41,979 bases of DNA from Bacillus sp. AFS055030 (lineage in GTDB: Bacteria > Bacillota > Bacilli > Bacillales > Bacillaceae_G): NCBI RefSeq assembly GCF_002574545.1, contig NZ_NUGT01000007.1, positions 71,660 through 113,638 of the forward strand, given 5' to 3'. Made by a program: the position numbers and the translations under genes. Of the stretch, positions 16,372-24,747 are shown in pieces; within the stretch, counting starts at the first letter, position 1; each line of letters opens with the position of its first letter. The notes under the pieces were generated by a model, which saw nothing but the letters and a program-made list of their open reading frames with translations, was not told where the DNA came from and ran no database searches.

Positions 16372-17871
16372 ATGAAATATGTAGTAGGAATTGATTTAGG
16401 TACAAGTGCTGTAAAAATTTTATTAGTTAATCAGTCCGGAGAAGTATGCCAAGAAGTATCTCGTACCTATCCATTAATACAGGAGAAATCCGGGTATAGT
16501 GAACAAAATCCAGAGGAATGGTTTGAAAAAACAATCGACGGACTCACCGAACTAGTTAGAGACTTTAATGGTCACCCAAATGATATAGAAGGGATTAGTT
16601 TTTCTGGTCAAATGCATGGTCTAGTGCTATTGAATAAAGAAAATGAAAGCCTTCGTAATGCAATTTTATGGAATGATACAAGAACGACTGAGCAATGTGA
16701 ACAGATCAATTCAATAGTAGGTAAAGAATGTTTACTTGAAATAACAAAAAATCCAGCGCTAGAAGGATTTACCTTACCAAAGCTTTTATGGGTAAAGGAA
16801 TATGAACCAGAAATTTATCAGCAGGCAGCAGTATTTTTACTTCCTAAAGACTATCTTCGTTTTCGTCTGACAGGAGAAATTCATACTGAATACTCAGATG
16901 CTGCCGGTACATTACTTTTAAATGTAAAAGAAAAGCAGTGGAGTGAACAACTATGTACTAAATTTGATATTCCTCTGCAACTTTGTCCACCAATCGTCGA
17001 GTCTCATCATTGCGTTGGAACAATTACAAAAGAGGTTTCTAATTTGACGGGACTTAGTCGTGAAGTGAAAGTATTTGCAGGGGGAGCTGATAATGCATGT
17101 GGCGCAATTGGCTCAGGTATTTTAAAAGAAGGTAATACGCTATGTAGTATTGGTACTTCAGGAGTTGTTCTTTCTTATGAAGAGCACGCTGAACATGACT
17201 TCAAAGGTAAAGTTCATTATTTTAACCATGGTAAAGAAGATGCTTTCTATTCAATGGGTGTAACGCTAGCGGCAGGATTTTCATTAAGTTGGTTCAAAGA
17301 TACTTTTGCTGAGAGTGTAAATTTTGATCAACTTTTAGAGGATGTCGATCGTGTTTCAATTGGATCAAATGGTTTAATGTTTACTCCGTATTTAGTTGGT
17401 GAAAGAACGCCTCATGCTGATTCAGTTATAAGAGGATGTTTTATCGGTATGGATGCAGCACATAAGAGAAGTGACTTTGCGAGGGCTGTCATGGAAGGTA
17501 TTACTTTTTCATTAAACGAGTCAGTTGAGATTTTCCGAAACAATGGTAAAAAGATTGATTCAATTATTTCAATTGGTGGCGGTGCAAAAAATCCTATTTG
17601 GCTTCAAATGCAAGCAGATATTTTTAATGCGACAATTATTAAGCTTTCAAGTGAGCAAGGTCCTGGGATGGGTGCAGCGATGCTTGCTGCTTATGGATGT
17701 AATTGGTTTGAATCATTAGAAGCTTGTGCAGAAGAGTTCATCAAGCCAGTCACTTCATATAAACCAGTTAGTGAAAATGTTAAGCAATATGAGAAGCTTT
17801 ATTCAATTTATAAGCAAGTTTATTCTAGCACGAAGGAACTAAATAGAATGTTATCTGAATTTAGAAAGTAG
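16372..17871 (+). CDS. xylB: Xylulokinase
   Basis: This 499-residue FGGY-family kinase phosphorylates D-xylulose to xylulose 5-phosphate, which enters the pentose phosphate pathway. The N-terminal ATPase loop is GIDLGTSAVKILLVN (residues 6-20). SFSGQMHGLVLL at 77-88 is the xylulokinase signature. The catalytic base is Asp240 in AGGADNACGAIGSG, and the C-terminal FGGY signature region includes GGGAKNPIWLQMQAD. I chose ATG 16372, which follows AAAGGATGATT and gives the standard length. The reading frame runs upstream through the xylA terminator and is not translated there. It is directly downstream of xylA and upstream of the reductase. Confidence 0.96.
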   Translation: MKYVVGIDLGTSAVKILLVNQSGEVCQEVSRTYPLIQEKSGYSEQNPEEWFEKTIDGLTELVRDFNGHPNDIEGISFSGQMHGLVLLNKENESLRNAILWNDTRTTEQCEQINSIVGKECLLEITKNPALEGFTLPKLLWVKEYEPEIYQQAAVFLLPKDYLRFRLTGEIHTEYSDAAGTLLLNVKEKQWSEQLCTKFDIPLQLCPPIVESHHCVGTITKEVSNLTGLSREVKVFAGGADNACGAIGSGILKEGNTLCSIGTSGVVLSYEEHAEHDFKGKVHYFNHGKEDAFYSMGVTLAAGFSLSWFKDTFAESVNFDQLLEDVDRVSIGSNGLMFTPYLVGERTPHADSVIRGCFIGMDAAHKRSDFARAVMEGITFSLNESVEIFRNNGKKIDSIISIGGGAKNPIWLQMQADIFNATIIKLSSEQGPGMGAAMLAAYGCNWFESLEACAEEFIKPVTSYKPVSENVKQYEKLYSIYKQVYSSTKELNRMLSEFRK

Positions 17872-17908
17872 TATAAGACGTTAGATTGCATTAGAGGAGG
17901 AGTTTCAC

Positions 17909-18892
17909 TTGAATTATCGAGAACTTGGTAATACAGGTTTAATGATTAGTGAGGTAAGTTTTGGAACTTGGGCAATTGGTGGAGCATGGGGAAAAACAGA
18001 TGATGCAACAGCTTTAAAATCCTTACAACATGCAATCGATCAAGGTGTAAATTTTTTTGATACTGCAGATGTTTATGGTGATGGTCATAGCGAAGAACTA
18101 TTAGCTAAAGCCACAAAAGGACTAGAAGATAAAGTTTATATAGGAACAAAATTTTGCCGGAGAGGTGATATCTTTTCATCGGATAATTACTCATATGAAG
18201 CGGTTAAGGCTTATTGTGAGGGTAGTCTTAAACGATTAAACCGAGATGTGATTGATTTATATCAAGTACATTGCCCAGCAACTGAAATTTTAAAGGATGG
18301 ACAAGTATTTGATGTACTTGACCGCTTAAAAAGTGAAGGGAAAATCCGTCATTACGGGGTTAGCGTTGAAACGGTTGAAGAAGGGATGATTTGTTTAGAA
18401 AACCCGAATGTGAAAAGCTTACAAGTTATCTTTAATATTTTTAGACAAAAGCCATTAGAAGCATTACTTCCTGAGGCTTATAAACGTGGAGTTGGAGTTC
18501 TTGTAAGATTACCACTAGCCAGCGGACTTTTGTCTGGAAAGTATAAGGCTGACCATATTTTTGAAGAAGATGACCACCGAAACTTTAATGAAAATGGAGC
18601 GGCCTTTAATATCGGGGAAACATTTGCAGGCTTAGGTTTTAAAAAAGGAGTAGAGTTGGCAAACCGAATTAATTGGATTGCTGAAGGAAGATCATCAATG
18701 GCAAGTGCGGCTCTTAGATGGATTTTAGATCATAAGGAAATTACATGTGTAATTCCTGGATTTAGAAATGAAAGCCAAGTGAGTGCCAACTTAGATGCAA
18801 TGAATATACAATCTTTTTCGAAAGCTGAATTAGATCAATTAGAGCTTTTCTATCAAAAGAATGTTTCTGATTTTATTAAAGGTGCTTATTAA
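17909..18892 (+). CDS. Aldo/keto reductase
   Basis: This 327-residue NADPH-dependent oxidoreductase has a (beta/alpha)8 barrel. The catalytic tetrad is readable: Asp51 and Tyr56 in FFDTADVYG, Lys81 in YIGTKF, and His121 in DLYQVHCP. A C-terminal cofactor-binding segment, VIPGFRNESQVSANLDA, lies near residue 283. It resembles the YhdN/IolS-type bacterial branch. It starts at TTG after AGAGGAGGAG, which is strong. The gene lies between xylB and the beta-xylosidase, so it could act on xylose or a by-product of hemicellulose breakdown such as an aldehyde or side-chain sugar. The substrate is not known, and it is not a standard part of xyl operons. Confidence 0.85.
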   Translation: MNYRELGNTGLMISEVSFGTWAIGGAWGKTDDATALKSLQHAIDQGVNFFDTADVYGDGHSEELLAKATKGLEDKVYIGTKFCRRGDIFSSDNYSYEAVKAYCEGSLKRLNRDVIDLYQVHCPATEILKDGQVFDVLDRLKSEGKIRHYGVSVETVEEGMICLENPNVKSLQVIFNIFRQKPLEALLPEAYKRGVGVLVRLPLASGLLSGKYKADHIFEEDDHRNFNENGAAFNIGETFAGLGFKKGVELANRINWIAEGRSSMASAALRWILDHKEITCVIPGFRNESQVSANLDAMNIQSFSKAELDQLELFYQKNVSDFIKGAY

Positions 18893-18938
18893 AGAAGTAA
18901 AGTATTGAACGATATAAATACATATGGAGGAGTTTAAA

Positions 18939-20543
18939 ATGGCTAAAATTAGTAATCCAATTTTACCGGGATTTAATCCGGATCCAAGTATTTGCCGAGT
19001 AGGGGAAGATTATTACATTGCAGTTTCAACCTTCGAATGGTTTCCAGGAGTAGGGATCTATCACTCAAAGGATTTAAAGAATTGGCGCTTAGCATCAAGA
19101 CCTTTGAATCGTTTAAGTCAATTAAATATGACAGGCAATCCAGATTCGGGCGGAATTTGGGCTCCAGCATTATCTTATCGTGACGGACAGTTTTGGTTAA
19201 TTTACACGGATGTAAAAGTAGTTGAAGGTCAATGGAAAGATTGTCATAACTATCTTGCAACATGTGAAACGATTGATGGAGAATGGTCAGATCCAATTTA
19301 TTTAAATAGTACTGGATTTGATCCGTCGCTATTCCACGATGAGGATGGAAAAAAATACTTAGTTAATATGGTTTGGGATCATCGCGTAGGAAATCATCCT
19401 TTTTATGGTATTTCATTACAAGAATACAGTGTAGAAGAACAAAAATTGGTGGGTAAAGCAGAGGTTATCTTTAAAGGAACTGATATTAAACTGACGGAAG
19501 CACCACATTTATACAAAATAAATGATTACTATTACTTATTAACGGCAGAAGGCGGTACGAAATATGATCACCAAGCTACAATTGCTAGGTCAAAACAGTT
19601 AAGAGGTCCATATGAAGTACACCCAGAAAATCCGTTAATTTCGTCATTCCATGCGCCAAGAATTCCCCTTCAAAAAGCAGGACATGCATCAATTGTTCAA
19701 ACGCATACAGATGAATGGTTCCTAGTGCATTTAACAGGCAGACCATTACCAAGAGAAGGACAACCATTGTTAGATCCAAGAGGCTTCTGTCCATTAGGAA
19801 GAGAAACTGCTATTCAAAGGCTTGAGTGGAAAAATGATTGGCCGTATGTTGTAGGCGGGAATAGTCCTTCACTTGAAATAGAAGGACCAAAAATAGATGA
19901 AGTAAAATGGGAAATTGATTACCTTGAGAAGGATGACTTTGACTTAGAAATCTTAAACCATCACTTTCAAAACTTGAGAATTCCATTAGGAGAGAAGATC
20001 GTTTCACTAAAAGACAATCCAGGGCATCTACGTCTTTACGGAAGAGAATCCCTAACATCTAAGTTTACTCAGTCATTTATAGCAAGACGCTGGCAACATT
20101 TTAACTTTACTGCAGAAACAAAAGTAGCATTTAATCCAAATACATTCCATCAATCAGCTGGTTTAGTAAACTATTACAACACTCAAAACTGGACTTCATG
20201 TCAAGTTACATGGAATGAAGCAAAGGGCAGAATTCTTGAAATAGTAACATGTGATAATTTTAAGTTCGATCAACCTCTTCTAGGCAACGAAATTACCGTT
20301 CCGGAACATGTTGAATATGTGTATCTTCGTGTAGACGTGAAAACGAATGTTTATGAGTACTCTTACTCATTTGATGGAGAAGAATGGACAGTAATCCCTG
20401 TAACACTTTATTCATATAAACTGTCTGATGATTATATTCAAGGCGGTGGATTCTTCACAGGTGCATTCGTTGGGATGCAATGTCAGGATACGACTGGTCA
20501 GGGGCTCCATGCGGATTTTGATTATTTTATATACAAATACTAA
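18939..20543 (+). CDS. xynB: GH43 beta-xylosidase
   Basis: This 534-residue glycoside hydrolase of family 43 (the group of B. subtilis XynB, about 533 residues) releases xylose from the non-reducing ends of xylo-oligosaccharides. Catalytic residues are visible: Asp15 as base in [10 protein letters not shown], Asp128 as pKa modulator in GFDPSLF, and Glu187 as acid in [11 protein letters not shown]-terminal beta-sandwich domain from about residue 330 closes the active site in this group. There is no signal peptide, so it works in the cytoplasm on imported oligosaccharides, which fits the ABC importer upstream. The ATG at 18939 follows GGAGGAG. It is the last gene of the locus and a terminator follows. 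Confidence 0.95.
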   Translation: MAKISNPILPGFNPDPSICRVGEDYYIAVSTFEWFPGVGIYHSKDLKNWRLASRPLNRLSQLNMTGNPDSGGIWAPALSYRDGQFWLIYTDVKVVEGQWKDCHNYLATCETIDGEWSDPIYLNSTGFDPSLFHDEDGKKYLVNMVWDHRVGNHPFYGISLQEYSVEEQKLVGKAEVIFKGTDIKLTEAPHLYKINDYYYLLTAEGGTKYDHQATIARSKQLRGPYEVHPENPLISSFHAPRIPLQKAGHASIVQTHTDEWFLVHLTGRPLPREGQPLLDPRGFCPLGRETAIQRLEWKNDWPYVVGGNSPSLEIEGPKIDEVKWEIDYLEKDDFDLEILNHHFQNLRIPLGEKIVSLKDNPGHLRLYGRESLTSKFTQSFIARRWQHFNFTAETKVAFNPNTFHQSAGLVNYYNTQNWTSCQVTWNEAKGRILEIVTCDNFKFDQPLLGNEITVPEHVEYVYLRVDVKTNVYEYSYSFDGEEWTVIPVTLYSYKLSDDYIQGGGFFTGAFVGMQCQDTTGQGLHADFDYFIYKY

Positions 20544-20582
20544 AAAAGTTCAACCTTAATAAAAAAACTATGCAGCTTTAAG

Positions 20583-20616
20583 AAGATGATCTCTGTATTG
20601 AACAGGATCATCTTTT
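20583..20616 (+). terminator. Terminator of the xylo-oligosaccharide locus
   Basis: AAGATGATC (20583-20591) pairs with GATCATCTT (20606-20614). An inner CTGT/ACAG helix extends the stem and six Ts follow on +. It lies 40 bp after the xynB stop. Confidence 0.85.
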
Positions 20617-20667
20617 TTAAGTTGAAAATGTTTGTTCTTTTAAAAGCCCCCTTAGTTAACAAGTATA

Positions 20668-20745
20668 CAGTCCATCTGTAGGGGATCATCATACGTTTGA
20701 AGTCCCTAGAAATTATAAGCTAATCATTCAAAACGTAGAGGACTG
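20668..20745 (+). repeat. Unexplained nested inverted repeat (possible structured RNA or mobile-element remnant)
   Basis: CAGTCC (20668-20673) pairs with GGACTG (20740-20745). Inside it, TACGTTTGAA (20692-20701) pairs with TTCAAAACGTA (20727-20737) with one bulged A. The two helices are separated by an 18-nt loop on the left and 2 nt on the right; the apical loop is 25 nt. AGGGG (20680-20684) could alternatively pair with TCCCT in the apical loop. There is no T run and no coding potential. Asymmetric internal loops closed by a CAGTCC/GGACTG helix recall the guide-loop layout of IS110-family bridge RNAs, but no recombinase gene lies nearby. The function is unknown. Confidence 0.4.
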
Positions 20746-20782
20746 AATGGACCAAACTGTAAAACCTCTGAATAATACAAAA

Positions 20783-20823
20783 TGCACCCCCTAATATTAG
20801 TATTGACTAACATTTGAGGTGCA
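20783..20823. repeat. Hairpin with insertion-sequence-like ends
   Basis: TGCACC (20783-20788) and GGTGCA (20818-20823) enclose AATATTAGT and ACTAACATT, which pair with one mismatch around a 4-nt loop. No T run follows on either strand, so it is not a normal terminator. The TGCACC...AAATGTTAG pattern read on the minus strand looks like a terminal repeat of an IS3-type element. It might be a solo end or a two-end remnant; this is a resemblance only. Confidence 0.3.
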
Positions 20824-20972
20824 CTAGTAATTATTTTAGTATAGTTGAACAACACAATACATAGGTTCAACAAAATTAGATTTTAGTAACCATGGTTTAC
20901 TTTGCGCTTGAAAAGTTTTTCTCGAGACCCCCATTAAGAGCTCATGATTAAATGACTTATCTTTTTTATTTA

Positions 20973-22673
20973 TTAGTTTACACCTACAGAAGTATATGCA
21001 TCCATGACTGCTTGTGTTTCTGCTGAAGGAGCACCGTTTTTATCTGGATATAAGTCACGTGCAGCTTGGATTGCAGCTTCTCGCATCTCTTTAAATCCAG
21101 AAGATTGAGTTAGATAGAGAGTAAGTGCACGGTAATAGATTTTTTCTGCTTTTTTATTTCCAATTCCTTTAATTGTAATACCATTATTCGTTCCACCTTG
21201 AGTTAATAAATAAGCAGCTTTGTTATTGATTCCACTGTTAATGTGTACGCCACCATTATCTTCAGTACCTAAGTAACGATCTTGGTATGTATCAGGATAG
21301 TGACCTGATGGCATTAAACTTTGAGCCTTACCTGCAGGGTTACTCATTGAACGAAGTCCTCCGTCCCCATTGATGTAAGGAGTAAAGATTTCTTCTCCAA
21401 GTTCCCACTCAGTTACTCCAGTAGTGTAAATTTGAGCGAAATTACCTAAAATATCTGCTAGAGATTCATTCAGAGCTCCAGATTCATTTTTATAAATTAG
21501 ATCAGCAGAATTTGTAATCACACCATGCGTCATTTCATGGCCCGCAACATCTAAACCACCAGCTAAAGAGCTATATTTAACTCCGTCGCCATCTCCGTAT
21601 ACCATTTGTTTTCCATTCCAGCCGGCATTATTCCATTTAACTCCAACGTGAACAGTGTTAATTAGTGTCATACCTTTATTATCTAAACTATTACGTTTAT
21701 GAATATATTGATAGTATTGGTTGACTTTATCCGAGTTGTATTGAGCTGAAATGGCTGCAGGATCAGTAAAGAAATTACTTGAGCTAGTGGTTGTAATATC
21801 ATAACCACTAAAACCAAAAGCAGAAACAATTTGAAAGGCTGTTTCATTAGCACGATTTGCAGTAAAAGTAGAAATAGGAACAGTATTAGTTCCGTAAACT
21901 GATGCACCGTATAAATAACTAGTTCCAGTTGAAAGATCCTTTCCGACAGGGAAAGTTTGCATCTTGCCGTGAAGGTCTAATCCTCTTCCAGTTACTGTTG
22001 AAAGTGTTGTTGGGTCAATTGCAGTATCTAATGCGTCATAGCTATCAATCACTTCTCCGCTATTTGCATCTACAAAGTAGTGGAAGAAACCTGGAGCTGG
22101 TGCTGAAGTTGACGCTTTAACTAAATAAGTTAAATAATATTTTCCGTTAAAAGGATAGATTGTTAGTTGAGAATCAATTTGATCATAACGTTCAACTGTT
22201 CCAATTTTTGATTCAACTTTATCTTTTGCAATCTCAACAGCATCTTGCTCTGAAAGTGTTGCTTCAGTCGGTATTAATGAACGCGATAGATCTTGTGTTA
22301 CCTTCCCGATAGATGAATAAACATTATTATTTTCATCTAGTGCAACAGTTTGCCCTGATCCATAAATTGGTATTCCTTTATACTGCTCAACTGTGCGTAC
22401 ATGATAAGTACCAGTTAAAGAATCCGTTTCTTCGCTCACAATTTTAAATTGTTCACCAATATTGACTAGTCTTGTTCTTTGATTTTCTACTTTTGAATGT
22501 AGAAACGCTTTGATAATCTCGTCCTTATTTACCACATCTGAAACGGTTGCAGCACTTGCTTTTCCAGATCCAAATGTTGTAGCTGGAATTAAGCCACCCA
22601 TTGCAACGGATAAAGATAATACTGCTGGTATAACGGTTTTACTTCTAGTTCTTTTCGAATTTCTCTTTTTCAC
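20973..22673 (-). CDS. Secreted M4 neutral protease (bacillolysin/thermolysin family)
   Basis: This 566-residue zinc metalloprotease precursor has a signal peptide at about residues 1-42 (basic start, hydrophobic core, then ASAATVSD). An FTP/PepSY propeptide follows to about residue 240. The mature M4 domain has the zinc motif HEMTH near residues 377-381, the third zinc ligand Glu in ALNESLADI about 20 residues later, and the catalytic His in GVHINSGINNKAAYL near residue 478. The length and the C-terminal AAIQAARDLYP and MDAYTSVGVN segments match bacillolysins (NprE/NprA). It starts at GTG 22673 after AGGGGT. The gene points away from the SipW-CalY operon and shares its intergenic region, so the two may be co-regulated. 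It is a broad-specificity extracellular protease. Confidence 0.95.
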   Translation of the reverse strand: MKKRNSKRTRSKTVIPAVLSLSVAMGGLIPATTFGSGKASAATVSDVVNKDEIIKAFLHSKVENQRTRLVNIGEQFKIVSEETDSLTGTYHVRTVEQYKGIPIYGSGQTVALDENNNVYSSIGKVTQDLSRSLIPTEATLSEQDAVEIAKDKVESKIGTVERYDQIDSQLTIYPFNGKYYLTYLVKASTSAPAPGFFHYFVDANSGEVIDSYDALDTAIDPTTLSTVTGRGLDLHGKMQTFPVGKDLSTGTSYLYGASVYGTNTVPISTFTANRANETAFQIVSAFGFSGYDITTTSSSNFFTDPAAISAQYNSDKVNQYYQYIHKRNSLDNKGMTLINTVHVGVKWNNAGWNGKQMVYGDGDGVKYSSLAGGLDVAGHEMTHGVITNSADLIYKNESGALNESLADILGNFAQIYTTGVTEWELGEEIFTPYINGDGGLRSMSNPAGKAQSLMPSGHYPDTYQDRYLGTEDNGGVHINSGINNKAAYLLTQGGTNNGITIKGIGNKKAEKIYYRALTLYLTQSSGFKEMREAAIQAARDLYPDKNGAPSAETQAVMDAYTSVGVN

Positions 22674-22870
22674 TGTTTACACCCCTAAATTTGAATTTTG
22701 GAACAATTACAATTATTGAAAAAAAACCCAACTAAATCAATGGATTTTCGATTATTTAATCTTGAGAGATATATGAGTAGATACATAGATTTTTCATACA
22801 AATAATTCAAAATTCGACAAAATTCTACCATGATTTTAATAGAAAATATCTCGGTAACAATTTTCAGCAA

Positions 22871-22882
22871 ATTCTGTATAAT
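22871..22882 (+). promoter_or_regulatory. Promoter -10 region of the DUF4047-sipW-calY operon
   Basis: TATAAT at 22877-22882, preceded by TG at 22875-22876, gives a near-extended -10 element 44 bp before the first gene. No good -35 is visible at 16-18 bp, which suggests activator dependence or use of the TG element. The 252-bp gap is shared with the divergent protease gene. Confidence 0.4.
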
Positions 22883-22925
22883 AAAAATCAATTGAGTTTG
22901 ATTACATCACAAGAGGGGGGAACAC

Positions 22926-23492
22926 ATGAGGAATTCAATTCATAAAATGATCATTTTGCCTTGCTTATGCAGTATTTCATTTTACGTTGGGGTGAAAATC
23001 GTTGGAGAAACAGAAGCTTCCTTTTCTACTAAAGAAACGTTAAGTCCAGTGGAAGTATCAACAGCATTTGTATTTCCATCAACAATTAAACAGCTAGTGA
23101 ACGAATCAAAAGAAATTGCTAAGACTATAAACAAAGAATATGAATCTATTGATCCTCCATCTACAGATGATTCTCTCCAAGAACTGAAGGTGAGTGAAGA
23201 GAAGATCAAAGAAACTGATCAAAAAGTTCGTCTTCAATACAAAGCTTTAGAAAGTAATGTAGAAGAACTTTCACGATTCAATAGTCAAATACAAAATCAA
23301 AAAAATGCAGACCCTAAGGCATTCGATTATGTAAGCGAGGGATACCATGATGTACTGTACATTTCAAAAAATGTTCAATCCACTGTTGACTTTGACTATA
23401 TAGAAGAAGTTCATTCACTAATCTCATTTCAAATAAAACAACTAGAAAGTGAAACAAATAATGTACAGGAGTTAAATGGAGAACAAAAATAA
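22926..23492 (+). CDS. DUF4047-like secreted protein at the TapA position
   Basis: This 188-residue protein has an N-terminal hydrophobic segment (residues 8-26), then GETEASFST. That pattern resembles the cleavage region of TasA/CalY proteins, which are cut by SipW (compare GGGTFAYFSD in the calY product here). The rest is hydrophilic, rich in Glu, Lys and Gln, with strong coiled-coil character at about residues 55-110 and 145-180. I believe it belongs to DUF4047 (PF13256), seen in the Bacillus cereus group, but this is from memory. The gene is first in an operon with sipW and calY, the place that tapA holds in B. subtilis tapA-sipW-tasA. It has a GAGGGGGG ribosome site. A role as an accessory or anchor of the CalY/TasA fibre is inferred. 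Confidence 0.65.
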   Translation: MRNSIHKMIILPCLCSISFYVGVKIVGETEASFSTKETLSPVEVSTAFVFPSTIKQLVNESKEIAKTINKEYESIDPPSTDDSLQELKVSEEKIKETDQKVRLQYKALESNVEELSRFNSQIQNQKNADPKAFDYVSEGYHDVLYISKNVQSTVDFDYIEEVHSLISFQIKQLESETNNVQELNGEQK

Positions 23493-23511
23493 TTTTATGT
23501 AGGTGAAGAAG

Positions 23512-24057
23512 TTGAAGAAACTATTAACTATATTAGGTAATTTCATCAAAGTAATGTTTGGAGGACTAGTCTGTATTTTAGCATTTGTTGTTATTTCTTC
23601 AAGATTATCCGGGCATGAACCTTCGATGCTTGGTTACCAAGTGAAATCAGTATTATCTGGCTCAATGGAACCGACTTTTCAAACAGGATCGATTATCTCA
23701 ATAAAATTACATACAAATCAAACTAACTACCAAAGAAATGATGTTATCACCTTTCGGGTTAAAGAAAAGTTAATAACTCATAGAATCATAGAAAAAAAAA
23801 ATAAGAACGGCGTCATCACATATAAAACAAAAGGTGATAACAATAATAGCCCAGATTTATGGACAGTCACAAAGCAAGACATAGTAGGGAAATATACTGG
23901 TTTTACGATTCCTTATTTAGGTTACGCGTTAAACTATGCGAATTCAAAAATTGGATCATCGCTTTTATTAATTATACCAGGCATCTTACTTATTATTTCT
24001 GCTATCTATTCAATTGGAAGTGCAAAAAAAGAGCTAGAGCAAACAGCAAAAGCCTGA
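23512..24057 (+). CDS. sipW: SipW-type (ER-type) signal peptidase I
   Basis: This 181-residue membrane peptidase has an N-terminal membrane segment (about 10-30) and a second near the C-terminus (about 140-165). The catalytic Ser51 is in VLSGSMEPTF. Instead of the Lys of bacterial signal peptidases it has His90 in LITHRIIE, with an acidic residue in TKGDNNNSPD near 109. That Ser-His pattern is the mark of the ER/archaeal type that SipW represents. SipW processes TasA/CalY-family precursors. I prefer TTG 23512, spaced correctly after AGGTGA; the GTG at 23503 lies inside the ribosome site. It is 19 bp after the DUF4047-like gene and 78 bp before calY. Confidence 0.92.
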   Translation: MKKLLTILGNFIKVMFGGLVCILAFVVISSRLSGHEPSMLGYQVKSVLSGSMEPTFQTGSIISIKLHTNQTNYQRNDVITFRVKEKLITHRIIEKKNKNGVITYKTKGDNNNSPDLWTVTKQDIVGKYTGFTIPYLGYALNYANSKIGSSLLLIIPGILLIISAIYSIGSAKKELEQTAKA

Positions 24058-24076
24058 TTAAGTTGATTAGATCTCA

Positions 24077-24117
24077 TATGTATCACCTATAGAATACATA
24101 AGAGTTTAATATATTAT
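24077..24117 (+). promoter_or_regulatory. Inverted repeat and possible promoter before calY
   Basis: TATGTAT (24077-24083) and ATACATA (24094-24100) form a perfect 7-bp inverted repeat with a 10-bp spacer. It is followed by a possible -10, TATTAT (24112-24117). It may be an operator allowing calY to be expressed apart from sipW. No clear -35 is seen. Confidence 0.3.
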
Positions 24118-24135
24118 ACCTAAGGGGGAAATAAA

Positions 24136-24747
24136 ATGAGTTTTACGAAGAAAGTAAGTCAAGGAGTCATGAGTGCTGCATTAGGATTATCTTTAATTGG
24201 AGGAGGAACATTTGCATATTTTAGTGACACAGTTGAGACACATAATACTTTTGCTGCAGGAACATTAGACTTAGGATTAAATCCTAAAGCTGTTGTAAAT
24301 ATTAGCAACATCAAACCTGGAGATGAAATTTACCGTGAATTTACATTGGAAAACAATGGCTCATTAAATATCAGTAAAGTATTATTAGACACAAAATATA
24401 ATGTGAAAGATGCTAATTCAAATAATAACGGTGATGATTTAGCTAAACATATTAAAGTAACAATTATGTATAACACTAGTAGTGCAACAAATCCAATTGT
24501 TGAAACAACACTATATGATTTACAAAATCAACAACCAGATATCACTCAAATTGATACTTTAAATGGTCCTATCCCAGATGGCATTTTAGCAGGCAATAAG
24601 GAAAAAATCTTCGTATTATTCGAGTTTGTAGATAATGGACAAGACCAAAACCATTTCCAAGGAGACAAGCTACAAGTAAACTGGACATTTAATGCACAGC
24701 AAGAAGCTGGGACATATCATGATGATACAGATGAAAACAGTAACTAA
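24136..24747 (+). CDS. calY: TasA/CalY (camelysin) family fibre protein
   Basis: This 203-residue secreted protein of the TasA/camelysin family (PF12389, M73) has an N-terminus, KKVSQGVMSAALGLSLIGGG, that closely follows B. subtilis TasA, with the likely SipW cleavage site after GGGTFA. The following segments FAAGTLDL, NISNIKPGD and FTLENNGSL are family landmarks at about residues 42-80. The mature domain is a short form, as in CalY, about 60 residues shorter than TasA. Such proteins polymerise into biofilm matrix fibres; camelysin was also described as a surface metalloprotease, a function that is disputed. The gene has a strong AAGGGGG site, and an intrinsic terminator follows about 80 bp after it. 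Confidence 0.9.
   Translation: MSFTKKVSQGVMSAALGLSLIGGGTFAYFSDTVETHNTFAAGTLDLGLNPKAVVNISNIKPGDEIYREFTLENNGSLNISKVLLDTKYNVKDANSNNNGDDLAKHIKVTIMYNTSSATNPIVETTLYDLQNQQPDITQIDTLNGPIPDGILAGNKEKIFVLFEFVDNGQDQNHFQGDKLQVNWTFNAQQEAGTYHDDTDENSN

Larger units (their letters stand above)
20640..20972. other. Gene-free region with two structured repeats
   Basis: This is the convergent gap between xynB (+) and the M4 protease (-). It encodes no plausible protein. It holds two separate inverted-repeat structures (20668-20745 and 20783-20823). The part from 20824 to 20972 shows no clear terminator for the protease, only the short palindrome TCTCGAGA and a short TCAT/ATGA stem. Confidence 0.5.

Noticed and set aside
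18973-19296. Long antisense open frame across the beta-xylosidase gene
   Set aside because: It is the mirror of a well-supported GH43 reading frame and has no ribosome site or recognisable domain; the same holds for other overlapping frames in the window.
20824-20972. Terminator for the M4 protease gene
   Set aside because: The palindromes there (TCTCGAGA and TCAT/ATGA) are short and not followed by a T run on the minus strand, so none was annotated.
22685-22891. 68-codon open frame on the minus strand in the protease/DUF4047 promoter region
   Set aside because: It lies in the shared promoter region, has no ribosome site, and its composition reflects A+T-rich noncoding DNA.
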